Shown here piece by piece: positions 26,765-34,944 of a stretch of 58,942 bases of DNA. The notes below the pieces were generated by a model. That model was not told where the DNA came from and did not search any database. It saw only the letters and a list, made by a program, of their open reading frames with translations. A program made the position numbers and the translations under genes. The stretch's first letter is position 1, and the number at the start of each line of letters is the position of its first letter. The DNA comes from GCA-2728135 sp002728135 (lineage in GTDB: Bacteria; Pseudomonadota; Alphaproteobacteria; UBA828), in the NCBI GenBank assembly GCA_963997635.1, contig CAXEND010000014.1:1-58942 (forward strand), given 5' to 3'.

Positions 26765-28057
26765 ATGACAATCAAAAGCTCCCATAAAGAGACCATAGTT
26801 CTACATGCTGGTTATCGAAAAGATAACGCAACAAATTCAGTAGCGGTTCCGATTTACCAAACAACATCATACCAATTTGACAGTACTGAACACGCAGCAA
26901 ATCTTTTTTCACTTAAAGAACTTGGAAATATATATACAAGAATTATGAATCCCACGTGTGATGTACTCGAACAGAGATTAACTGCTCTAGAGGGTGGAGC
27001 AGCTGCCCTTGCAGTATCCTCGGGTCAGGCAGCCTCAATGATGGCAATCCAAAACATAGCACATGCTGGAGATAATATTGTTAGTTCAACTGATCTATAT
27101 GGCGGAACATGGAATTTATTCGCCAATACCCTTAAAACAATGGGAATTGAGGTAAGGTTTGCTGACCCGAGCAACCCTGAAAATTTTGCTAAAGTCACAG
27201 ATGATCGAACACGTGCATATTATGCTGAAACTTTACCGAACCCAAAACTTCATGTTTTCCCAATACAAGAAGTATCCGATATAGGTAAAAAACATGGTGT
27301 TCCACTAATAATGGATAATACAGCAGCTCATGGAATCTGCAGGCCTTTTGAGCATGGAGCTGCAATTATTGCATCTTCTTGCACCAAGTACATTGGGGGT
27401 CATGGTAATTCAATTGGTGGAATAATAATTGATAGCGGTAATTTTGATTGGGAAGCAAATAAGGATAGATTTCCAATGCTTAACCAACCTGACCCTAGCT
27501 ACCATGGAGCAATTTGGACAGAAGCTGTAAAACCGCTCGGTCCTATAGCATACATTATTAAAGCAAGGGTGACGCTTCTCAGAGACTGTGGACAAGCAAT
27601 GTCCCCAATGAATGCATTTCTTCTACTGCAGGGATTGGAAACCTTACCACTTAGGATGGAACGACATTGCCAAAATGCTGAAAAGGTAGCTGAATTTTTA
27701 AATAACCACGATAAGGTAATGAATGTGATACACCCTAGTCTGATGGAAGGAGAGCAGAAAAAAAGAGCAGATTCTTATCTAAGCGGGGGATATGGTCCTC
27801 TAGTTGGTGCAGAGATAAAAGGTGGCATGGAATCAGGCAAAAAATTCATTGATTCTCTAAAAATGTTTTATCATCTTGCTAATATCGGAGACTCTAGAAG
27901 CTTAGCCATTCATCCCGCAAGCACTACACATTCACAATTAACTGAAGATGAGCTAAATGCCTCGGGTGCTTCTGAAGGTTATGTGAGACTATCGATTGGA
28001 CTAGAGCATATTGACGACATCCTTTCAGACTTGGGACAAGCTCTTAGTGAAGTTTAA
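26765..28057 (+). CDS. metY: O-acetylhomoserine sulfhydrylase
   Basis: MetY makes homocysteine (or methionine) from O-acetylhomoserine and sulfide in one step. It is a PLP enzyme of the cystathionine gamma-synthase family: the internal Lys is in SCTKYIGGHG at about residue 208, and TRIMNPTCDVLE and ALEGGAAALAVSSGQAA are typical. The frame is open 33 codons upstream, but I chose ATG 26765 because it gives MTIKSSHKETIVLHAG, the family start, and TGGAGAAG lies just before it. The resulting 430 residues are the usual size. Confidence 0.93.
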   Translation: MTIKSSHKETIVLHAGYRKDNATNSVAVPIYQTTSYQFDSTEHAANLFSLKELGNIYTRIMNPTCDVLEQRLTALEGGAAALAVSSGQAASMMAIQNIAHAGDNIVSSTDLYGGTWNLFANTLKTMGIEVRFADPSNPENFAKVTDDRTRAYYAETLPNPKLHVFPIQEVSDIGKKHGVPLIMDNTAAHGICRPFEHGAAIIASSCTKYIGGHGNSIGGIIIDSGNFDWEANKDRFPMLNQPDPSYHGAIWTEAVKPLGPIAYIIKARVTLLRDCGQAMSPMNAFLLLQGLETLPLRMERHCQNAEKVAEFLNNHDKVMNVIHPSLMEGEQKKRADSYLSGGYGPLVGAEIKGGMESGKKFIDSLKMFYHLANIGDSRSLAIHPASTTHSQLTEDELNASGASEGYVRLSIGLEHIDDILSDLGQALSEV

Positions 28058-28102
28058 TTATTTAAATAAAAACTTCTTTAAAAGTTATGAGTAAATCAGC
28101 CA

Positions 28103-29116
28103 ATGGTAGATAATTCAAATTTTCTAGGTTCATATCCGAAAACTAGATTGAGAAGAAACAGACAAAGCTCATGGAGCCGTGATTTAACATCAGAAACATC
28201 ACTATCACCATCAGATCTTATATGGACAATTTTTGTTAGAGAAGGAGAAAATGTATCTGAGAGTATCCCATCAATGCCTGAAGTCGAATGTATGTCAATA
28301 GATCTGATGGTCAAAAGAGTAATAGAGGCATACGATTGTGGAATTCCAGCAGTTGCAATTTTTCCAAAAACGCCAGAGCATCTGAAGACAGAAATGGGAG
28401 ATGAATCAACAAATCCTGATAATTTGATATGCAGGGCGGTAATTGCATTAAAAAAATCCATTCCGCAAATGGGAGTAGTGTGTGACGTAGCTCTAGACCC
28501 ATATACATCTCATGGGCAAGACGGAATAATTGAAGATGGCCAAATTGCTAATGATGCGACAATAGAAATTTTAGCTAAGCAAGCAGTGGTTCAGGCAGAG
28601 GCTGGATGCGATATAATTGCCCCCTCAGATATGATGGATGGAAGAATTGGAAGAATCCGAAAAGAATTAGATCATTACAACTTTAAGAATGTACAGTTAA
28701 TGTCATATTCAGCTAAATTCTCAAGCTCTTTTTATGGCCCATTTAGGGAAGCAATAGGTTCAGCATCAAACCTGGGACAAGCAGATAAAAGAACATACCA
28801 ACTTGACCCTAGAAATTCTGACGAAGCTCTTCGTGAAGTAGCTCTTGATCTTGAGGAAGGAGCAGACATGGTTATGGTAAAGCCCGGGATGCCCTATCTA
28901 GATATATTACACAGAGTCAAAAAGACATTTGCAGTGCCCACATACGTATACCAGGTCTCCGGAGAATATGCGATGCTTAAAGCTGCTGGGGAAAAAGGGT
29001 GGCTTAACTCGGATGATGTATTAATGGAAAGCCTTAAATCTTTTAAACGTGCTGGAGCTGATGGTATACTAACATACTGGGCAGTTGAAGCTGCAAAGAA
29101 AATCCAAAAAGCTTGA
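28103..29116 (+). CDS. hemB: Delta-aminolevulinic acid dehydratase (porphobilinogen synthase)
   Basis: HemB condenses two aminolevulinates to porphobilinogen in haem synthesis. The two active-site lysines are in YSAKFSS (about 203) and MVKPGMP (about 258). The metal loop reads DVALDPYTSHGQDG (about 127-140), in which Asp replaces the zinc-binding cysteines. This is therefore the zinc-independent, magnesium-type enzyme common in alphaproteobacteria. It lies 45 bases after metY on the same strand. The ribosome site is weak. Confidence 0.95.
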   Translation: MVDNSNFLGSYPKTRLRRNRQSSWSRDLTSETSLSPSDLIWTIFVREGENVSESIPSMPEVECMSIDLMVKRVIEAYDCGIPAVAIFPKTPEHLKTEMGDESTNPDNLICRAVIALKKSIPQMGVVCDVALDPYTSHGQDGIIEDGQIANDATIEILAKQAVVQAEAGCDIIAPSDMMDGRIGRIRKELDHYNFKNVQLMSYSAKFSSSFYGPFREAIGSASNLGQADKRTYQLDPRNSDEALREVALDLEEGADMVMVKPGMPYLDILHRVKKTFAVPTYVYQVSGEYAMLKAAGEKGWLNSDDVLMESLKSFKRAGADGILTYWAVEAAKKIQKA

Positions 29117-29257
29117 AATAAATATTTTTTATGCAGCTAAAACTATTAAATAATTATCAGCATACCGTGTTCCAACTATTAAGTGTGCCTATCAAAGTTG
29201 TTATATTTAGAAAAATAGGCTGACTAACATAGTCATTATCATACAAACAGAGGCCTT

Positions 29258-31117
29258 ATGGTATCAGTTTCTGCAAATATCCTGATGTGGATTACCCTAG
29301 GTATTGGCGCTCTAACAATATTAGGATATGCCAATAGGCGCTTTCCTCTAGAGTTAACATCTATAGTCATTTTAGCTTTACTTTTACTTCTCTTTTCATT
29401 TGCCCCACTAAATATTGAGCAAAATGATAAATTTTTGGACGCGTCAGATTTACTTAGTGGCTTTGCCAACCCCGCTCTTATTGCTGTTGTAGGTTTACTC
29501 GTAATAGGTCAAGGAATGATCCGAACCGGTGCACTTGATGCGGTTAGTGAATTGATACTCAGAATTTCTCGGGGTAGCCCCTCACTTGCTTTCGCATTCA
29601 CTTTATGCCTTGTACTAATTGTTAGTGGGGCACTAAACAATACTCCTGTAGTAATAATGTTTATTCCAGTACTTGCCGCACTTGCAGAAAGACTTGGTCG
29701 AGGTGTAGGACGCATAATGATGCCATTATCCTTTGCAGCTATCTTAGGGGGTATGACAACATTAATTGGCTCAAGTACTAATCTGTTAGTTTCTGGTACT
29801 ATGGTAGAACTTGGCCTTCAGGAGATTGGCTTCTTTGACTTTACTATTCCTGGACTTGTCCTTGCTGGAATTGGTATTTTATATGTTCAATTCATCGCAC
29901 CTCGACTTTTACCAGAGTGCTCTCTTGATACAAAACAACTCCATTCTCCATCAGGAAAACAGTTTATAGCTCAATTTACAATTGAAGACGGATCTGAGCT
30001 TGTCGGCCAGCATGCAATCGGCGGTTTTTTTCCTGCCTTCAAGGAGATGACAGTACTCCGGCTTGAACGTGATGGTAGGGTCGTTCCACCACCATATGAA
30101 GATATATCACTTAAATCTGCTGACGTAGTTGTAATAGCTTCAACACGAAATGCATTATCTAATATAGTTGCTAGGGCACGATGGTTTCAGATTTCATTAT
30201 CAGGGACTGATGAAATACCCTCCGAAGATGAGAATAAAACTGATGATCGTATAAAACCAGGCAACCTAATGGCTGAAGCTATGGTTTCGCCAGGATCACG
30301 GATGTTAGGACTCCCATTAGAACAGATAGCTTTTCCTGTTGCTGAAAACATTACAGTCTTAGGTATTCAAAGGCGTTCAAGAATGACAAGGGGTCAAATA
30401 CACCAAATTCGTATTGAAGCAGGGGATGTCCTACTATTACAAGGCAGGCGGGATGGTTTGCAAAGATTACGTGCCAATAAGGATGTCTTAATAATGGAAT
30501 GGTCAGCACTGGAGCTTCGTGCATATCACCATGCAAGGAGAGCCACATTAATATTTGCAGCTGTCGTTGTAGTATCAGCTGCAGGTATTATCCCAATATA
30601 TGCAGCGGCCATCTCAGGAGCCGCTCTTATGGTCGCAACCGGAGCGTTAAATATTCGCCAAGCCGCAAGGGCAATTGACAGACAAATAGTTTTAGTCGGT
30701 GCAACTGCACTTGCTCTTACAGCAGCCCTAACAAAAACAGGCGGAGCAACATATCTTGCAGAGGGTATTCTTTCAATTCTAGATGGATCAAGCCCAGCAA
30801 TCATTTTGTCAATATTTTTTCTAATGGTAGCTATTTTTACAAACCTACTAAGTAATCAGGCTTGTGCTGTTCTGTTTACACCTATTGCTGTTGGAATAGC
30901 AGTCAAATTAGGAGTTGACCCAATGATTTTTGTTACTGCTGTTATACTTGCAGCCAATTGTTCATTTGCTACGCCTATAGGCTACGTCACCAATATGCTA
31001 GTAATGACCCCAGGCAGATATCAATTTATGGATTTCGTCAAAGCTGGAGTCCCTCTGATAATTACTCTTTGGATTGGATTCTCTCTATTTGCCTCATGGT
31101 ATTATGGCCTATGGTAA
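29258..31117 (+). CDS. SLC13-family anion symporter with two TrkA-C domains
   Basis: This 619-residue inner-membrane protein has N-terminal spans (about 5-215), two soluble TrkA-C (RCK_C) domains (about 225-400) and C-terminal spans. The first half has the inverted-repeat motif region ALNNTPVVIMFIPVLA and the GSSTNLLVSG loop. The second half repeats it as LLSNQACAVLFTPIAV and NCSFATPIGY. This is the layout of Na+-coupled sulfate/dicarboxylate carriers with cytoplasmic regulatory inserts. The substrate (sulfate, dicarboxylate or other anion) is not decided. It converges with bioA. Confidence 0.87.
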   Translation: MVSVSANILMWITLGIGALTILGYANRRFPLELTSIVILALLLLLFSFAPLNIEQNDKFLDASDLLSGFANPALIAVVGLLVIGQGMIRTGALDAVSELILRISRGSPSLAFAFTLCLVLIVSGALNNTPVVIMFIPVLAALAERLGRGVGRIMMPLSFAAILGGMTTLIGSSTNLLVSGTMVELGLQEIGFFDFTIPGLVLAGIGILYVQFIAPRLLPECSLDTKQLHSPSGKQFIAQFTIEDGSELVGQHAIGGFFPAFKEMTVLRLERDGRVVPPPYEDISLKSADVVVIASTRNALSNIVARARWFQISLSGTDEIPSEDENKTDDRIKPGNLMAEAMVSPGSRMLGLPLEQIAFPVAENITVLGIQRRSRMTRGQIHQIRIEAGDVLLLQGRRDGLQRLRANKDVLIMEWSALELRAYHHARRATLIFAAVVVVSAAGIIPIYAAAISGAALMVATGALNIRQAARAIDRQIVLVGATALALTAALTKTGGATYLAEGILSILDGSSPAIILSIFFLMVAIFTNLLSNQACAVLFTPIAVGIAVKLGVDPMIFVTAVILAANCSFATPIGYVTNMLVMTPGRYQFMDFVKAGVPLIITLWIGFSLFASWYYGLW

Positions 31118-31164
31118 GCTCTCTATAAATAAAGAAAGACTACGAACCCTAAAAAATTATAATC

Positions 31165-31190
31165 TCTCAAAAGAAGGTTCACTTTTGAGA
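31165..31190 (-). terminator. Stem-loop overlapping the bioA stop codon
   Basis: TCTCAAAAG (31165-31173) and CTTTTGAGA (31182-31190) pair perfectly with an 8-base loop. On the minus strand the stem is followed by GATTATAATTTTTTAG. The bioA TGA lies inside the loop, so the last codons form one arm. It is probably the bioA terminator, facing the SLC13 gene which ends at 31117. Confidence 0.6.
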
Positions 31191-32447
31191 CCACTTTGAA
31201 ACTACCTGGTATATAGCACTAGTAAGGACTGAAAGATCTTGCTGAGATATTGTATAGGCAGGTGTAAGATAAACAATATTCCCGAATGGTCTAATCCAAA
31301 CACCCTCTTCAACAAATTGCTGCCTTAACCAATCAAGGCTGATCTTGCCGCTTAATTCTACCACCCCGATTGCCCCTTTTACTCGCACATCAGCTACACC
31401 AGGGATCGAACGACAACGCTCCAATTCATCATTCATCTGAGATGAAATCCGACATACCTCCTTTAATATTGGTTTCGACTCAAATAAATCTAAAGAGGCA
31501 TTTGCAGCGGCACAAGATAAAGGATTAGCCATAAATGTTGGGCCATGCATTAGAGCAGATTCATCACTTTCGTTTAAAAAAGCTTCAAAGACATTATTTT
31601 TTGCAACTGTGGCTGCTAGTGGAATTGTACCACCAGTCAGTGCCTTTGAGAGTGTTAAAATATCTGGACTTACACCCCCTTGCTGAAAAGCAAAAAGAGT
31701 TCCTGTTCTTGCAAATCCAGTAAAAATCTCATCAAAGATTAATAATATATCATGTCTATCACAAAGTTCCCTGAGTCTGATCAACACTTCGTCACCATGA
31801 AAAATCATTCCACCTGCACCTTGAACTAGTGGCTCAACTATCATAGCAGCACACTTTTTTGCTTTATTTGATAAAAATTTTTCAAGTGTTGATAAATCAT
31901 TTTCTGTTCTTGGCAATTTAATAATATATTGTTCAGGGATAGCCCCCTTAAAAAGCTTGTGCATACCTTCCTCAGGGTCACAAACAGACATGGCCCCTGA
32001 AGTATCCCCATGATATCCTCCCCAAAATGCCAAAATTTTGTTTTTCTCTGGGTAACCCTTATTAACCCAGAATTGAATTGACATCTTAATTGCAACTTCT
32101 ACGGATACAGATCCAGACTCTGAAAAAAATACTCTATTTAATGATTCAGGGAATAAATTTACTAGTCTTGTTGCTAATTTCAGTGCTGGTTCATGCACTA
32201 AACCACCAAACATTACGTGTGGCATTCTCTCTAACTGTTCCACTAGAAGTTTTCTTATGTGGGTGTGGTTATAGCCATGGCAAGCTGTCCACCAAGATGC
32301 AATACCATCAATTAAAACTCTCCCGTCATCAAGAAAAATTCTAACACCATCAGTATGTGATACAGGTAATGGTGGAGGACTCGTTTTCATTTGAGTGTAA
32401 GGCAACCATATGTGATCAATACCACTGCTATACCATGCTGGCTGCAT
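31179..32447 (-). CDS. bioA: Adenosylmethionine-8-amino-7-oxononanoate aminotransferase
   Basis: BioA converts 7-keto-8-aminopelargonate to diaminopelargonate with SAM as amino donor (PLP fold type I). The 422-residue protein has DEIFTGFARTG before the internal Lys in LSKALTGG (about residue 265), and IWLPYTQM at the N-terminus, typical of BioA. I chose ATG 32447 over an in-frame TTG at 32486, which would overlap bioB. It follows bioB by 10 bases. bioD is not in the window. Confidence 0.95.
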   Translation of the reverse strand: MQPAWYSSGIDHIWLPYTQMKTSPPPLPVSHTDGVRIFLDDGRVLIDGIASWWTACHGYNHTHIRKLLVEQLERMPHVMFGGLVHEPALKLATRLVNLFPESLNRVFFSESGSVSVEVAIKMSIQFWVNKGYPEKNKILAFWGGYHGDTSGAMSVCDPEEGMHKLFKGAIPEQYIIKLPRTENDLSTLEKFLSNKAKKCAAMIVEPLVQGAGGMIFHGDEVLIRLRELCDRHDILLIFDEIFTGFARTGTLFAFQQGGVSPDILTLSKALTGGTIPLAATVAKNNVFEAFLNESDESALMHGPTFMANPLSCAAANASLDLFESKPILKEVCRISSQMNDELERCRSIPGVADVRVKGAIGVVELSGKISLDWLRQQFVEEGVWIRPFGNIVYLTPAYTISQQDLSVLTSAIYQVVSKWSQK

Positions 32448-32457
32448 TTTAATGTTT

Positions 32458-33462
32458 CTACTCAATAGGGGTTCCCTTAATCCCAAGCTTTTCGAATAAA
32501 ACTGAGTCTTTATGTATCTCTGGATTAGCAGTTGTCAAAAGTCGATCACCTACAAAAATTGAATTTGCTCCGGCAAAATAACACAGTGCCTGAACCTCAT
32601 CTGACATATCCTCGCGACCAGCAGAGAGTCTAACCACAGATCTTGGCATTAAAATTCTTGCCACAGCTATAGATTTAACAAATTCAATTTGATCTAGATC
32701 ATCACTTCTACTTATTGGAGTTCCTTCTACGTGGACAAGCATATTAATTGGGACGCTTTGAGGGTGTTCTGGTAAGTTTGCTAGCGTTAATAACATTCCA
32801 GCACGATCCTTAACATTCTCTCCCATTCCTACAATACCGCCGCTACAGACATTTATACCCGCATCACGAACATTAGCTAAAGTATCTAACCTATCCTCAA
32901 AGGTTCGAGTAGAAATTATTTCGTTATAAAATTCTGGTGAAGTATCAATATTATGATTGTAGTAATCCAACCCTACCGAGGCCAAGCGATCAGCTTGAAG
33001 AGATGTTAACATACCTAAAGTAACACATGTTTCCATTCCAAGAGCTTTTACTCCAGAAATCATTTCACAAACCGTATCTAGATCATGATCTTTTGGTGAT
33101 CTCCATGCTGCGCCCATGCAGTATCGAGTTGCTCCTGACTCTTTTGCTTTTCTTGCTTCAGAAAGAACTTTCTCTACTTCCATTAACTTTTCAGCTTTTA
33201 AGCTTGTTTCATGATGTGCACTCTGTGGACAGTAAGCACAATCTTCTGGACACCCCCCTGTCTTAATGCTCAACAACATAGACATTTGAATTTGATTAGG
33301 ATTAAAATTTTGTCTATGAATTTTGTGTGCTTCGAAAAGAAGGTCGTTAAAGGGCAAGTTGAATAATTCCTTTACCTCCTCAATATTCCAATCATTTCTT
33401 ATGACCGACTGTGATGTATTAATATTTGTTGCCAACGCAGAGCTCATACCCTCAGTGTTCAT
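32458..33462 (-). CDS. bioB: Biotin synthase
   Basis: BioB is a radical-SAM enzyme that inserts sulfur into dethiobiotin. The CPEDCAYCPQ motif (CxxxCxxC) sits at about residues 71-80 in the 334-residue protein. The second-cluster cysteines and Arg region (RLSAGRED) are also present. It leads the bioB-bioA pair and is divergent from bioF across 228 bases. I found no BioR-type operator (TTATMKATAA) in that gap. Confidence 0.96.
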   Translation of the reverse strand: MNTEGMSSALATNINTSQSVIRNDWNIEEVKELFNLPFNDLLFEAHKIHRQNFNPNQIQMSMLLSIKTGGCPEDCAYCPQSAHHETSLKAEKLMEVEKVLSEARKAKESGATRYCMGAAWRSPKDHDLDTVCEMISGVKALGMETCVTLGMLTSLQADRLASVGLDYYNHNIDTSPEFYNEIISTRTFEDRLDTLANVRDAGINVCSGGIVGMGENVKDRAGMLLTLANLPEHPQSVPINMLVHVEGTPISRSDDLDQIEFVKSIAVARILMPRSVVRLSAGREDMSDEVQALCYFAGANSIFVGDRLLTTANPEIHKDSVLFEKLGIKGTPIE

Positions 33463-33690
33463 TTTATTTCCTTATCGAGGTCAGCTAGATATTGGTCTAG
33501 CCCCTACTTCAAAAACGTCCTAAAAGATTTTATTACAGTTTAAGGTTGACTGGTGCTTCGTCAAGGTCAAGGAATCAAGGGTTGATGTAAGGATACTATA
33601 AATAATAGTGCTATAAATATATTTTTTCACTGATAAAATAATCTTAATGAAAGGGCTGCTTCATTCATGTAGCAAAGGAAGATTAATATT

Positions 33691-34845
33691 ATGAAATCCC
33701 TAGATAAACACGTTCAATTAAAGTTATCTACTTTGGAAAGTAAGAAATTATTAAGAAAACTTGCAGAAACTAATCGAAGCACATCAGGGACCACAATTCG
33801 TGATAATAAAAAATTAATTTCATTTGCATGTAATGATTATCTAGGCCTTTCACAAAATCCAGACGTTATCAGAGCAATTAAGGAAGCATCAAATAAATAT
33901 GGAGCTGGAGCTGGAGCCTCAAGATTAGTTACAGGGAACAATGTTCTTTATAAAAAATTAGAGAATCAACTAGCAGACCTCAAAGGAACAGAGCGCGCCT
34001 GTGTATTCGGTTCTGGTTATTTAGCAAATTTAGGTATTATCCCCTCCTTGGTAGGCCCTAAAGACTTGATTGTTACTGATCAATTAAGTCATGCCTGTAT
34101 TTTTGCAGGAGCGGATTTGGCAGAAAGTAAAATCTTGACTTTTCAACACAACGATATCAACAACCTTGAAGGTATCTTAAAAAGAGAAAGAAGCTTACAC
34201 CAACACGTTATGGTAGTCACTGATGGTGTTTTCAGCATGGATGGAGATCTAGCTCCTATACCCGAGCTCTCAAAATTGTGTAAAAAATATGATGCATGGC
34301 TTATGACAGACGATGCTCATGGCATAGGGGTTTTAGGGAATGGAAGAGGTTCGAACTTTGCATTTGAATCAGCTAGTGAAATTCCACTTCAAATGGGGAC
34401 ACTTTCAAAAGCTGTTGGATCATATGGAGGTTATTTATGTGCATCAAAGCCAGTAATCGAATTAATTAAGACCAGAGCACGCACTCTTATCTACTCTACA
34501 GCACTCCCCCCAGCTATAATATCAGCAAGTATTTCAGCATTAAATATAATAAAAACAAACCCTGAACTAACTAAGATACCATTAAAAAATGCTCAGTTTT
34601 TTACATCGATTTTAAAATTAGATAAGGCTGTAAGTCCAATTGTCCCTATAATTCTTGGTGATCCAGAACGTGCTATGAACGCATCCAAAATACTTGAAAA
34701 CAAAGGGTATTTAGTTACTGCTATTAGGCCACCTACTGTTCCTGAGGGTACTGCTCGACTCCGTTTTGCCTTCTCATCTGAACATAAAATTGATGATATT
34801 AAGAATTTAGCAAAAATTGTTAAAAAAAATATCTTATGTAATTGA
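33691..34845 (+). CDS. bioF: 8-amino-7-oxononanoate synthase
   Basis: BioF condenses pimeloyl-thioester and alanine, the first ring step of biotin. This PLP enzyme has FACNDYLGLS at residues ~48-57, TDDAHGIGVLG with the cofactor Asp, and the internal Lys in GTLSKAVGSYGGYL at about residue 238. The 384-residue length is normal. It is divergent from bioBA. The pimeloyl-forming genes (bioC/bioH or other) and bioD are absent here. AAGGAAGA precedes the ATG. Confidence 0.93.
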   Translation: MKSLDKHVQLKLSTLESKKLLRKLAETNRSTSGTTIRDNKKLISFACNDYLGLSQNPDVIRAIKEASNKYGAGAGASRLVTGNNVLYKKLENQLADLKGTERACVFGSGYLANLGIIPSLVGPKDLIVTDQLSHACIFAGADLAESKILTFQHNDINNLEGILKRERSLHQHVMVVTDGVFSMDGDLAPIPELSKLCKKYDAWLMTDDAHGIGVLGNGRGSNFAFESASEIPLQMGTLSKAVGSYGGYLCASKPVIELIKTRARTLIYSTALPPAIISASISALNIIKTNPELTKIPLKNAQFFTSILKLDKAVSPIVPIILGDPERAMNASKILENKGYLVTAIRPPTVPEGTARLRFAFSSEHKIDDIKNLAKIVKKNILCN

Positions 34846-34865
34846 TACACATTATAGAAAAGTGG

Positions 34866-34889
34866 CAGGGCTTAACTCTGTTATTTTTT
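34866..34889 (+). terminator. Probable bioF terminator
   Basis: CAGGG (34866-34870) pairs with CTCTG (34876-34880), with one G-U pair, around CTTAA. TTATTTTTT follows at once. The stem is short, so strength is uncertain. It is placed 20 bases after the bioF stop and faces the end of parC. Confidence 0.4.
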
Positions 34890-34944
34890 GAATTAAACAG
34901 TCTTTAGAAATATATGATCATTATAGAATTATTAATTTTTCTAG

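Noticed and set aside
33463..33690. BioR operator between bioB and bioF
   Set aside because: No TTATMKATAA-type site was seen; a CTATAAATAATAG stretch is only a weak AT-rich near-palindrome.
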